DNA of 48,538 bases from Candidatus Rokuibacteriota bacterium (lineage in GTDB: Bacteria > Methylomirabilota > Methylomirabilia > Rokubacteriales > CSP1-6). The stretch is taken from the NCBI GenBank assembly GCA_016866775.1, contig VGLJ01000036.1:1-48538 (forward strand), read 5' to 3'. Positions 26,062 through 33,983 of this stretch are shown here, piece by piece. Each line of letters begins with the position of its first letter. Position 1 is the stretch's first letter. Under the pieces are notes generated by a model. It ran no database searches, was not told where the DNA came from, and was given only the letters and a program-made list of their open reading frames with translations. A program made the translations under genes and the position numbers.

Positions 26062-27253
26062 GGGCGGCACTCGCGGAGGGCCCGGATTCATTCCGGGCCC
26101 GGAGCGCGGGGGGGATGGGGGGGGCCGTCTCGGCCCCCCCATTGGGAACAAGATCACCGAGCGCGGGCTCGAGGAGCTGCGCAAGCGCATCGGCGTGAAG
26201 ATCACCGACACGCTCGAGCCGTGGTGTCACGAGGCGTCGCGCGACGGGATTCGCCACTACGCGCACGGCATCGGCGACGACAACCCGCTCTGGTGCGACC
26301 CGGCGTACGCGGCGCGCACGCGGTGGGGCGGCATCATCGCGCCGCCGAGCTTTCTCTTCGCGACGAGCCGCATCATCTCCGGCTACGTCGGCGGGCTGCC
26401 CGGCGTGCACGCGATGTGGGCCGGTGCTGCCTTCACGTGGCATCTGCCGGTCCGTCGCAACGACACGATCACGACCGACGCGTGGCTGAAGGATCTCGTC
26501 GAGCACCAGACCACGTTCGCCGGCCGCGCGATCCAGCAGATCTACCACGTCGACTTCTACAACCAGCGGGGCGAGCACGTCGCCGCGGCGGACAGCTGGT
26601 GCTTCCGCACCGATCGCGATCTCGCGCGGGAAGAGGGCACGAAGTACGCCGTCGCGAAGTCGAAGCCGCCGCGCCGCTACGCCGACGCCGAGCTGACCGA
26701 GCACTTCCAGCTCTACGCCGACGAAGACGTGCGTGGCTCGCGGCCGCGCCGCTGGGCCGACGTGCGCGAGGGCCAGCGCCTGCCGACGATGGCCAAGGGT
26801 CCGATGACGGTGACGGGCTTCATCGCGTACGCCCAAGGGTGGGGCGGCCTCTACATCCGCGCGAACAAGCTCGCGTGGAAGCAGATCGCGCGTCACCCGG
26901 GCCTCGGGATCAAGAACCGCTTCGGGATTCCGGACTGCCCCGAGCGCGTGCACTGGGAGCAGGAGTTCGCGACGATGGTGGGCGCGCCCGGCGCGTACGA
27001 CTACGGCCCCGAGCGCTGCTCCTGGCTCACGCACCATCTCACGAACTGGATGGGCGACGACGGATTCCTCCGCGGCGCGCACTGCAGGATCCGCCGTCAC
27101 AACCCGGAAGGCGACCTGCTCCGCATCGACGGCAAGGTCGTCCGGACGTTCGTCGAGGGCGGGCGCCACCTCGTGGAGATCGAGCAGGAAGCGCGCAACC
27201 AGGACGGCGAGCTGTCGGTGATCGGCGGCGGCGTCGTGGAGCTTCCCGAATGA
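26051..27253 (+). CDS. Double-hotdog MaoC-like / FAS1-type dehydratase
   Basis: About 400 residues with two hotdog segments. The first half reads GIRHYAHGIGDDNPLWCDPAYAARTRWGGIIAPPSFLF, the pattern of FAS1-like dehydratase N-terminal domains. The second half includes GQRLPTMAKGPMTVTGFIAYAQGWGG and RRHNPEGDLLRIDGKV. Related MaoC-type proteins hydrate enoyl-CoA thioesters. GTG 26051 is the start that overlaps the upstream gene, but the first 33 residues are Gly/Pro-rich and come from a stretch with two strong hairpins (26078-26142). Family similarity begins at NKITERGLEELRKRIG, so initiation may really be further in, possibly at ATT 26141 or GTG near 26191. Confidence 0.82.
   Translation: MSAEGGTRGGPGFIPGPERGGDGGGRLGPPIGNKITERGLEELRKRIGVKITDTLEPWCHEASRDGIRHYAHGIGDDNPLWCDPAYAARTRWGGIIAPPSFLFATSRIISGYVGGLPGVHAMWAGAAFTWHLPVRRNDTITTDAWLKDLVEHQTTFAGRAIQQIYHVDFYNQRGEHVAAADSWCFRTDRDLAREEGTKYAVAKSKPPRRYADAELTEHFQLYADEDVRGSRPRRWADVREGQRLPTMAKGPMTVTGFIAYAQGWGGLYIRANKLAWKQIARHPGLGIKNRFGIPDCPERVHWEQEFATMVGAPGAYDYGPERCSWLTHHLTNWMGDDGFLRGAHCRIRRHNPEGDLLRIDGKVVRTFVEGGRHLVEIEQEARNQDGELSVIGGGVVELPE
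26078..26142 (+). repeat. Two adjacent strong GC hairpins at a gene junction
   Basis: GGGCCCGGA (26078-26086), loop TTCAT, TCCGGGCCC (26092-26100) is a perfect 9-bp stem. ATGGGGGGGGCC (26115-26126), loop GTCTC, GGCCCCCCCAT (26132-26142) forms an 11-bp stem with one bulged G. They follow the stop of the acyl-CoA synthetase gene by 16 bases and lie inside the annotated N-terminus of the next gene. They resemble an intergenic structure more than coding sequence. Confidence 0.6.
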
Positions 27254-28428
27254 GCCGCACGCTCCGCGGACGCGTCGCCGTCGCTGGCATCGGCGAGACC
27301 GCGTACTACAAGCACGGCCAGTCGCCCGACGCCGAGTTCACGCTCGCGCTCAAGGCGATCCTGCGCGCGTGCGAGGACGCCGGCATCCCGCCGCGCGAGG
27401 TCGACGGCTTCGCGTCGTACTCGAACGACCGGAGCGATCCCTCCCGCCTCGCGGCCGCGCTGGGCATCCGCGAGCTCCGGTTCGCGAACATGCAGTGGGG
27501 CGGGGGCGGTGGAGGCGGCGCGGCGGCGGTCGGCAACGCGGCGGCGGCGGTCGCGACGGGGCTCGCCGACTGCGTGGTCGTCTTCCGCGCGCTCGCGCAG
27601 GGCCAGTTCGCGCGGTTCGGTCTCGGCGGCCAGGTGCCGGCCGTGTCCGGCGAGCAAGCCTTCACGTTCCCGTACGGCATGATCTCGCCGGGGCAGCGCT
27701 ACGCGATGCGCGCGATGCGCTTCCTGCACGACCACGAGATCGGCCGCGAGCCGCTACGCGCGATCGCGCTCGCGTCGTACCGGCACGCGCAGTCGAACCC
27801 GCGCGCGGTGATGCACGGCCGGCCGCTCACCCCGGAGATGTACGACGCCTCGCGCTGGATCGTCGAACCGTTCCGGCTCTACGACTGCTGCCTCGAGAAC
27901 GACGGCGCCGCGGCGCTCGTGCTCGTCCCCGCCGAGCGGGCGCGCGATCTCCGGCAGCCGCGCGTGTACCTGCTCGGCGTCGCGCAGGGCTCCGAGCATC
28001 GCAACGCCGCGCCCGTGCACAACGCGCCGCTCTACGCGACGTCCAGCTTCACGACGGTGGCGCCGCACCTCTACGAGATGGCCGGGGTTACGCCCGGCGA
28101 CGTCGACGTCGTGCAGAGCTACGAGAACTTCACGGGCGGTGTCCTGATGAGCCTGGTCGAGCACGGGCTCTTCCGCGCGGACGAAGCCGTCGAGGTCTGC
28201 ACGCTCGAGAATCTGCTCGCGCCGAAGGGCCGGCTGCCGCTCAACACCAGCGGCGGGAATCTCGCCGAGTGCTACATGCACGGCCTCGAGCTCCAGCTCG
28301 AAGCGGTGCGCCAGCTCCGCGGCGCGTCGCCGAACCAGGTGCCGGACGCGGAGGTGTCGATGGTGTGCGCGGGCCCGATGGTCACGCCGGTGTCGAGCCT
28401 GATCTTCGGAACAGAGGCCACGCTGTGA
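27250..28428 (+). CDS. Thiolase-like lipid-transfer (SCP-x/Ltp) protein without thiolase cysteine
   Basis: A 392-residue thiolase-fold protein of the non-specific lipid-transfer/Ltp group. The region that holds the nucleophilic Cys in true thiolases reads MQWGGGGGGGAAAVGNAAAAV, with no Cys. The usual GHP loop reads GGNLAECYMHGLELQL. The segment VVQSYENFTGG carries a Tyr in the place used by Ltp2-type retro-aldolases. In steroid side-chain degradation such proteins pair with a DUF35 protein to cleave beta-hydroxyacyl-CoAs by retro-aldol reaction. The next gene is a DUF35 protein, supporting that role. Both ends overlap neighbours by four bases. Confidence 0.85.
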   Translation: MSRTLRGRVAVAGIGETAYYKHGQSPDAEFTLALKAILRACEDAGIPPREVDGFASYSNDRSDPSRLAAALGIRELRFANMQWGGGGGGGAAAVGNAAAAVATGLADCVVVFRALAQGQFARFGLGGQVPAVSGEQAFTFPYGMISPGQRYAMRAMRFLHDHEIGREPLRAIALASYRHAQSNPRAVMHGRPLTPEMYDASRWIVEPFRLYDCCLENDGAAALVLVPAERARDLRQPRVYLLGVAQGSEHRNAAPVHNAPLYATSSFTTVAPHLYEMAGVTPGDVDVVQSYENFTGGVLMSLVEHGLFRADEAVEVCTLENLLAPKGRLPLNTSGGNLAECYMHGLELQLEAVRQLRGASPNQVPDAEVSMVCAGPMVTPVSSLIFGTEATL

Positions 28429-28850
28429 AGACGTATCTGCCGTCCGGTCTCCCGAAGCCGGTGCCGCAGCCCGACGGGCTCGACGCGCCCTACTGGGAGG
28501 GGACACGGCGCGGTGAATTGCGCGTGCAGCGCTGTCGCGCGTGCCGCGCGTGGCAGTGGGGCCCGGAGTGGATCTGTCACGCGTGCCTGTCGTTCGATCT
28601 CGCATGGGAGGCGATCGACGGACGCGGCACGATTTACAGCTGGGAGCGCGTGTGGCATCCCGTGCATCCGGCGCTCGAGGATGCGGGTCCGTACCTCGTC
28701 GTGCTCGTCGAGCTGCCGCACGCCGGCGGCATTCGGATGATCGGCAACCTGCTCGGCGATCCGCACCAGACGGTCACGATCGGCGCGCCGGTCGACGCGG
28801 TCTTCGAGTCGCACGAAGACCATGCGCTGGTCCAATGGAGGCTCACGTGA
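28425..28850 (+). CDS. DUF35 zinc-ribbon / OB-fold protein
   Basis: A 141-residue protein with an N-terminal rubredoxin-like zinc ribbon (CRACRAWQWGPEWICHAC, two CxxC pairs at about 37-54) and a C-terminal OB fold (GTIYSWERVWHPVHPAL, YLVVLVELPHAGGIRMIGNL). DUF35 proteins bind acyl-CoA and act as obligatory partners of Ltp-type thiolase-fold enzymes. The GTG start overlaps the stop of that partner gene (28425-28428), so the two are almost certainly made together. The stop overlaps the start of the last amidohydrolase gene. Confidence 0.92.
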   Translation: MKTYLPSGLPKPVPQPDGLDAPYWEGTRRGELRVQRCRACRAWQWGPEWICHACLSFDLAWEAIDGRGTIYSWERVWHPVHPALEDAGPYLVVLVELPHAGGIRMIGNLLGDPHQTVTIGAPVDAVFESHEDHALVQWRLT

Positions 28851-30043
28851 GCGCAACGCCGAACGACATCGTCGTCAACGCGCCGAACCGCTGGCGTCTC
28901 GAGACGCCGGGGCACGCGGGCTGGCCGCGGTCGGCGCGCCCGGGCGATCCGAACAAGTACCTGATGATCTCTGCCGACTGCCACGCGAACGAGCCGGCGA
29001 CGCTCTGGGCGGAGCGCATCGAGCCGCGGTACCGCCATCGCGTGCCGCGCGTCGAGACGGACGCCAACGGCGTGCAGTGGCGCGTCACCGAGGGCTATCG
29101 TCCGGATCGACTTCGCCTCACCGACCTCGAAGGCGAGGACATGGCGCGCCAGAAGGCGGGCGCGCATCCGGAGGACCGGCTGCGCGACCACGCGCGCGAC
29201 GGCATCGACGGTGAGGCGATCTTCCCGAACAAGGGCCTCGCGATGTGGGCGACGCCCGATCCGGTGTTCGCGATGGCGCAGTGCCGCGTGTGGAACGACT
29301 GGGCGTGGGAGACGTTCGGTCCGTACGTCGAGAAGCTGTCGCCGGCCGCGGCGCTCGCGACGGGCGATCTCGACGGCTCGATCACCGAAGTGCAGCGCGT
29401 GGCGAAGCTCGGCTTCCGATTCCTCACGCTGCCGTGCAAGCCGATCTGGGGCGGCCACGACGTCGAGCACGTGAACTACAACCTCCCGCACTTCGATCCG
29501 CTGTGGGCGGCGATCCAGGACGCGGACCTCGGCATCACGTTCCACGTCTCCACCGGGCGCGATCCGCGCGCCGCGCGCGGCAACGGCGGCGCCGTCATCA
29601 ACTACGTCTCGCACTCGCTGTCGCCGACCATCGAGCCCGTCGCCAACCTCTGCGCCTCCGGCGTCCTCGAGCGGTTTCCGGCGCTGCGCTTCGCGACCAT
29701 CGAGGCCGGCATCGGCTGGATTCCCTGGCTCCTCACGGCGATGGACGAGGCCTATCTCAAGCACCACTTCTGGGCCCGGCCGAAGCTCCCGAGGCTGCCG
29801 AGCGAATACTTCCGCCTGCACGGCTTCGCGTCGTTCCAGGAGGACAAGCCCGGCCTCGACCTCGCCGAGCGTTACGACCTGACCGGCAACCTGATGTGGG
29901 GCAACGACTACCCGCATCACGAGGGCACGTGGCCGCACTCCGCGGAGGCGATCGAGCGGACGATGGGCGGCCTCGGCGACGCGAGCCGCGCGAAGGTCCT
30001 CGGGCTGAACGCGGCTCGCTTTTTTCGATTCCGCGCGCCCTGA
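28847..30043 (+). CDS. Amidohydrolase-2 family metal-dependent hydrolase
   Basis: A 398-residue relative of the protein at 21396-22493. It has ISADCHANEPATLW near 44-57 (metal-site Asp-x-His), FHVSTGRDPRAARG mid-protein and WGNDYPHHEGTWPHS with the active-site Asp near the end. GTG 28847 is chosen for its four-base overlap with the DUF35 stop; ATG 28835 is a possible alternative. It is the last gene of the operon; the next gene lies on the opposite strand and ends 20 bases away. Possible reactions are hydrolysis or decarboxylation of a cyclic or aromatic intermediate. Confidence 0.85.
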   Translation: MSATPNDIVVNAPNRWRLETPGHAGWPRSARPGDPNKYLMISADCHANEPATLWAERIEPRYRHRVPRVETDANGVQWRVTEGYRPDRLRLTDLEGEDMARQKAGAHPEDRLRDHARDGIDGEAIFPNKGLAMWATPDPVFAMAQCRVWNDWAWETFGPYVEKLSPAAALATGDLDGSITEVQRVAKLGFRFLTLPCKPIWGGHDVEHVNYNLPHFDPLWAAIQDADLGITFHVSTGRDPRAARGNGGAVINYVSHSLSPTIEPVANLCASGVLERFPALRFATIEAGIGWIPWLLTAMDEAYLKHHFWARPKLPRLPSEYFRLHGFASFQEDKPGLDLAERYDLTGNLMWGNDYPHHEGTWPHSAEAIERTMGGLGDASRAKVLGLNAARFFRFRAP

Positions 30044-30062
30044 GCGACAGCGAGCCAGGCGA

Positions 30063-31205
30063 TCAGTCGGCGCGCGGCTCGATCATGTCGCGCGCGAGGG
30101 TCCGCTCACCCCACGCCACCACCGCCTCGTAGGTCGCCGCGCTCGCGGCGTGCGTGACGATCAGGTAGACGTGGTCCGGAAACGTCGGATTGTCGTCGCG
30201 TCCGACGAGCGCGGCGATCGCGCGTGAGCGATCGAGCGTCAGATCGACCAGCGTCCCCGCCGTTCCTCGCGTCTGCCCGTCGTCGACGAGGCTCAGCGGC
30301 AGCACGACCGCGGCTTCCGGCCTTCCGCCGAAGAGTGGGGGAAGCACCGGCCGGAACTGAGCGATCGCGGTCGCGTCGCTGAGGCCGATGCGACGGACTT
30401 CATGGGGGCGGGGATTGCGAACGGTGATCCGCCAGACCGTCCGCTCTCCTGGGGCGCCGTACCAGCGCGCCTCGCCCCAGACGTCGGCCCCGGCACTCCG
30501 CTTCACGCGAGGCTCGACGGACACCGCGCCGAACGCGCGCGCCGCCGGCACGCTGACGGGCGCGAGGTGGCGATCGTAGATCACGGTCCCGCGCCCGAGC
30601 TCGCCGGCGTCCGCCGTGTCGGCGAGACGGGCGAGACCGGTCCCCGCGACGCCGTCGGTGAGCTCGGCCGGGCCGAGAAACGACGCGAACGCTTCGTGGC
30701 GCACGTTCAGGATGCGGAGGCGGTACTCGACGAGCCCGGCGGTGGCCGCGGGCGCCGTCGCGCGAGCCGCGAGACACGCGGCGAGACCGCGCTCGTACGC
30801 GGCGGTGTCCGCGTCGAACGCGATCAGCCCGCCGGCCTTGATGCCGACCGCGCCCCCGACGATGGCGCCGGCGGAGGCGGCCTTCCCGGAAATGTCACCG
30901 ATCAGTCCGAACAGCGCGCCCAGGCTCGCGCCGGCGAAGCCGCCGATCACCGCGCCGACCGGCGACCCCTTGTGGAGCGAGGCGCCGGGATCGAAGTTCT
31001 GCGCGCGCTGCACCTCGACGGCGCAGGCGAACCGCGCGCGCTCGATCGGATCGTCGACGGCCGCGGAATTGCGCGACGGGGCCGGCGGCGCCGGCACCCC
31101 CGCCGGTGTGGTGGCGAGCTCGTGCGTCTCCATCGCGCAGGCCCCGGTGAGAACCGCGACGAGGGTCGCCATGGCGATCGCGCGCGAAGCCCGTGTGGAC
31201 GACAT
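30063..31205 (-). CDS. Lipoprotein with glycine-zipper segment, unknown function
   Basis: A 380-residue predicted lipoprotein. The signal sequence ends in the lipobox LTGAC (Cys23), so the mature protein is lipid-anchored. Residues at about 80-120 form a glycine zipper (VGAVIGGFAGASLGALFGLI, then AGAIVGGAVGIKAGG), a pattern found in outer-membrane-associated proteins that oligomerise or insert into membrane. The C-terminal 200 residues look like beta-rich extracytoplasmic sequence, with VWRITVRNPRPHEVRRIGL, and match no family I know. ATG 31205 and ATG 31214 are both possible starts; neither has a strong ribosome-binding site. The divergent neighbour is an MlaC-like protein, so an envelope role is plausible. 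Confidence 0.7.
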   Translation of the reverse strand: MSSTRASRAIAMATLVAVLTGACAMETHELATTPAGVPAPPAPSRNSAAVDDPIERARFACAVEVQRAQNFDPGASLHKGSPVGAVIGGFAGASLGALFGLIGDISGKAASAGAIVGGAVGIKAGGLIAFDADTAAYERGLAACLAARATAPAATAGLVEYRLRILNVRHEAFASFLGPAELTDGVAGTGLARLADTADAGELGRGTVIYDRHLAPVSVPAARAFGAVSVEPRVKRSAGADVWGEARWYGAPGERTVWRITVRNPRPHEVRRIGLSDATAIAQFRPVLPPLFGGRPEAAVVLPLSLVDDGQTRGTAGTLVDLTLDRSRAIAALVGRDDNPTFPDHVYLIVTHAASAATYEAVVAWGERTLARDMIEPRAD

Positions 31206-31363
31206 GAGTGCCATCAGGGTACGCGGGGCGGGCGAGGGTTCGCACGAAAGAGATTCACGGGGGCGCGATGGCACGCGGGTGACAGGGTTGCCGGGCCGGC
31301 TGGCACGCCGGGCGGCGCACTATTCCGAGACGGATCGCGAGGCGCTCACCCTATAGTCGCCGG

Positions 31364-32404
31364 GTGATGATCGCGCACCGCCAGCGCGGATCGATCGCGC
31401 TCGTGATGACGAGCGCGCTGCTGCTTGTCGCGTCGCCGGTCTTCGCAGGTGCGCCCACCGACCGGCTCCGGCACCTCTTCTTCCAGGTCGACGCCGTGCT
31501 GTCCGATCCGGCCACCGAAGACCGGCCGCTCGAGCGTGTCGCGCGCATCCGGCGTCTCGTGTCGGAGGCCGCCGACATCCGCGCCGCCGCCGCCGTGGCG
31601 CTCGGGCAGGAATGGGAGGCGCGGACCGCGCAGGAGCGGGAGGAGTTTCTCGCCCTGTTCAACGAGCTCGTCGAGCGCGCGTACGTCGGACGTCTGGCGG
31701 GCGCGGTGCGCGCGGCGGGCCGGATCGACGTCCGTTACGCCGACGAGGTGATCACGGGCCACGACGCCACGGTGACGACCATGCTGCGCGGCCGCGGCGG
31801 GCACGACCTCCGGGTGGAGTACCGCATGATCGCGCGTGACGGCCGCTGGCGCGTGCGCGACCTCGTGATCGACGGCGTCAGCACGGTCGAGAACTACCGC
31901 GCGCAGTTCCGGCGCGTGCTGGACCAGAGCACCTATCGCGCGCTCGTCACCCAGCTGCGCGAGCGCGTCCACGCGGAGTCGCTGATGTTCACGCGCAAGG
32001 ATCCGCCGCTCGCCGCGCCGGAGCCGGCTGTGCCTGAGCCGGCCGCGACGGCCACGGCGCTCCCGTCGCCGCCGCCCGTGGCTGCGACGCCCCCCGCGGC
32101 CGCCACTGCGGCCGGCAGCACGCCGGCCCGTGAAGAGCGCGTCGCGCCCACGGCGGCGCCGACCGCGGTCGTGGCAGCGAGCCGCCCGTCGTCACGTGGC
32201 GTGGCCGCGGTGGCGAAGCCCACCATCGTGTCGTCGCCCGCCCGTCGGGAACCTGTGATCAGGTCGGCGACGCCGATCCCCGAGATCTCGATCCCGGCGC
32301 CGGAACCGGGGGCGGTGGGGATGGCCCTCGGCGCCGGGCTCCTCGGCCTCGTCGGGATGGCCGGCGCCGCGTTCGTGCGCCGGCGCGCGACGCCGCAGCG
32401 GTAA
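31364..32404 (+). CDS. MlaC/Ttg2D-family phospholipid-binding protein with PEP-CTERM-like tail
   Basis: A 346-residue exported protein. A Sec signal (SIALVMTSALLLVASPVFA) precedes an MlaC/toluene-tolerance domain at about 33-205: EWEARTAQEREEFLALFNELVERAYVGRL, then VEYRMIARDGRWRVRDLVIDGVS. MlaC proteins carry phospholipids across the periplasm. A long Ala/Pro linker follows. The last 35 residues are PEPGAV, a hydrophobic helix (GMALGAGLLGLVGMAG) and an RRR end, the layout of a PEP-CTERM protein-sorting signal. That tail is not part of ordinary soluble MlaC. No MlaA, B, D, E or F gene is visible nearby. GTG 31364 or ATG 31367 starts it. Confidence 0.82.
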   Translation: MMIAHRQRGSIALVMTSALLLVASPVFAGAPTDRLRHLFFQVDAVLSDPATEDRPLERVARIRRLVSEAADIRAAAAVALGQEWEARTAQEREEFLALFNELVERAYVGRLAGAVRAAGRIDVRYADEVITGHDATVTTMLRGRGGHDLRVEYRMIARDGRWRVRDLVIDGVSTVENYRAQFRRVLDQSTYRALVTQLRERVHAESLMFTRKDPPLAAPEPAVPEPAATATALPSPPPVAATPPAAATAAGSTPAREERVAPTAAPTAVVAASRPSSRGVAAVAKPTIVSSPARREPVIRSATPIPEISIPAPEPGAVGMALGAGLLGLVGMAGAAFVRRRATPQR

Positions 32405-32442
32405 GGCCCGCCGACGGCCTCGACGCGTTACGCGAGCGCTCG

Positions 32443-33288
32443 ATGGGCACGATCACGCTCGCCACGTGCGCGGCGTGGCCGTCGCTGAGCGCCAGCGATG
32501 CAAGTCTCGCCGCCGCGCTGCGCGCCCGCGGCTGGACGGTGGAATCGGCGCCGTGGAACGGCACGTTCGACCCGTTCACGCACGGGCCCGTGGTCGTTCG
32601 CTCCACGTGGGACTTTCACGAGGCGCCCGACGCGTATCTCGCGTGGCTCGATCGCCTCGACGCGCGTCGGACGTTCAACGCGCCGTCGCTGATCCGCCGG
32701 AATCTCGCGAAGACGCACGTGCTGGACCTCGCCGCGCGTGGCGTGCCGGTGCCGCGTTCACGCGCGGTGGACGCCACACCGGCCGCCGTCGCCGCGGCGC
32801 TCGACGAGCTGCGCCTGCAGGATGCCGTGATCAAGCCGGCGATCGGCGCGAGCGGCTTCGGCGTCGAGCGTGTGGCGCGCGGCAGCGAGGCGGAGGCCTT
32901 GCGCCGCGCGGCGACGCACAAGGCGACGGCTCGCGTGCTCGTCCAGGAGTTCCTGCGGGAGATCGCGGGCGGTGAGCTCGCGGGCGTGTTCTTCGACGGC
33001 GCGTTCTCGCACGGGCTGCGTCGCGTCCCGGCCGCGGGGGAGTTCAGGATCAACGAGATGTACGGCGGACGCATGGAAGCGGCAGCCCTCGCTCCCGGCG
33101 TCGTGGCGCAGATGGCCGCGGTGCTCGCGCTCGTGCCGGAGCCCGCGCTCTACGCCCGCGTCGACGGCGTCGTCCGCGACGGACGCTTCATGCTCATGGA
33201 AGTCGAGGTGAACGAGCCCCGCCTCGGCCTCGACCTCGTCCCGGGCGCCGCGGAGCGCTTCGCCGGCGCGCTCCTCGCCCGGCTCTAA
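32443..33288 (+). CDS. ATP-grasp family protein
   Basis: A 281-residue ATP-grasp-like protein (RimK/glutathione-synthetase group). Features are VVRSTWDFHEAPDAYLAWLDRL near 50-71, NAPSLIRRNLAKTHVLDLAARGVPVP, the nucleotide-binding LQDAVIKPAIGASGFGVERV, VLVQEFLREIAGGELAGVFF and the metal-ligand end MLMEVEVNEPRLGLDL. ATP-grasp enzymes ligate a carboxylate to an amine or thiol through an acyl phosphate; the substrate is not evident. The stop overlaps the stop of the convergent SIMPL gene within CTAA (33285-33288). Confidence 0.85.
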   Translation: MGTITLATCAAWPSLSASDASLAAALRARGWTVESAPWNGTFDPFTHGPVVVRSTWDFHEAPDAYLAWLDRLDARRTFNAPSLIRRNLAKTHVLDLAARGVPVPRSRAVDATPAAVAAALDELRLQDAVIKPAIGASGFGVERVARGSEAEALRRAATHKATARVLVQEFLREIAGGELAGVFFDGAFSHGLRRVPAAGEFRINEMYGGRMEAAALAPGVVAQMAAVLALVPEPALYARVDGVVRDGRFMLMEVEVNEPRLGLDLVPGAAERFAGALLARL

Positions 33289-33983
33289 CGGAGCTCGGCC
33301 TTGAGGACCGCGCGGGCGCGGACGGTGATGAGGCCCGGCTCGATCGGCGTCGGCGTCGCGCCCGCGCGCGCGGCCATCGTCTCGTAGCGCGGGCCGGGGC
33401 GCTCGACGTCGACGGCCCGCACCTCGACGATGCGGCCGAGCCGCATGCCGAGCGCTTCGGCCATGGCCGTCGCGCGGCGCTGCGCGTCCTGCGTCGCGAG
33501 CTTCAGCGCCTGCGTCTCCGCCGGACGCGAATCGGCGAGCGTGAACGCGATGCCGCCCGACACGTGGGCGCCCGCCCCGACGCCGGCGTCGAGCGCGCGC
33601 CCGATCGACGCGGGGTCCTTCGTCTTCACCTGCACGGTGTTGTTCGCGCGATACGCCACGATCTTCGGCTCCGCGCCCTGCCGATGATCCATGAGCGGCG
33701 TGAGCGACACGGCGCGCGTGGCGACGTCCGGCGCCGCGAAGCCGGCCTGCGCGAGCGCGGCGACGACGGCCGTCATCGCACGCGCATTGTTCTCGAGCGC
33801 CTCCTTGGCGGTCGGCGCGTCGGTGGTGACGCCCAGCGAGAGCATCGCGAGGTCCGGCGGAAGGCTGACCTCGCCTTCACCCGTCGCCTCGACCGTGGGG
33901 CGCGCGAGCGCGGGCAGGGGCGCGGCGACGAGAAGGACCGCGAGCGCGACCAGCGCCACGACGGGCGCGCGCCGCAGCGTCAC
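33285..33983 (-). CDS. SIMPL-domain (DUF541) periplasmic protein
   Basis: A 232-residue exported protein with a Sec signal (VVALVALAVLLVAAPLPALA) and a SIMPL/DUF541 domain: VEATGEGEVSLPPDLAMLSLGV, ENNARAMTAVVAALAQAGFA, VYRANNTVQVKTKD-like YRANNTVQVKTKDP, and QDAQRRATAMAEALGMRLGRIV. The domain is widespread in the bacterial envelope, with roles suggested in oxidative-stress response or as a chaperone-like factor. GTG 33983 overlaps the stop of the upstream oxidoreductase gene (33980-33983). Length fits the family. Confidence 0.88.
   Translation of the reverse strand: MTLRRAPVVALVALAVLLVAAPLPALARPTVEATGEGEVSLPPDLAMLSLGVTTDAPTAKEALENNARAMTAVVAALAQAGFAAPDVATRAVSLTPLMDHRQGAEPKIVAYRANNTVQVKTKDPASIGRALDAGVGAGAHVSGGIAFTLADSRPAETQALKLATQDAQRRATAMAEALGMRLGRIVEVRAVDVERPGPRYETMAARAGATPTPIEPGLITVRARAVLKAELR

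Noticed and set aside
26078-26142. Fourth copy of the three-hairpin 3' repeat
   Set aside because: It starts with GGAGGG after a stop and has a G-run/C-run stem, but the diagnostic linkers CCCCCTTCCG and CCTGCCTCCCCCAGG are absent.
31364-32404. Sortase (LPXTG-type) anchor on the MlaC-like protein
   Set aside because: The motif before the helix is PEP, not LPxTG, and the envelope genes suggest a Gram-negative cell.
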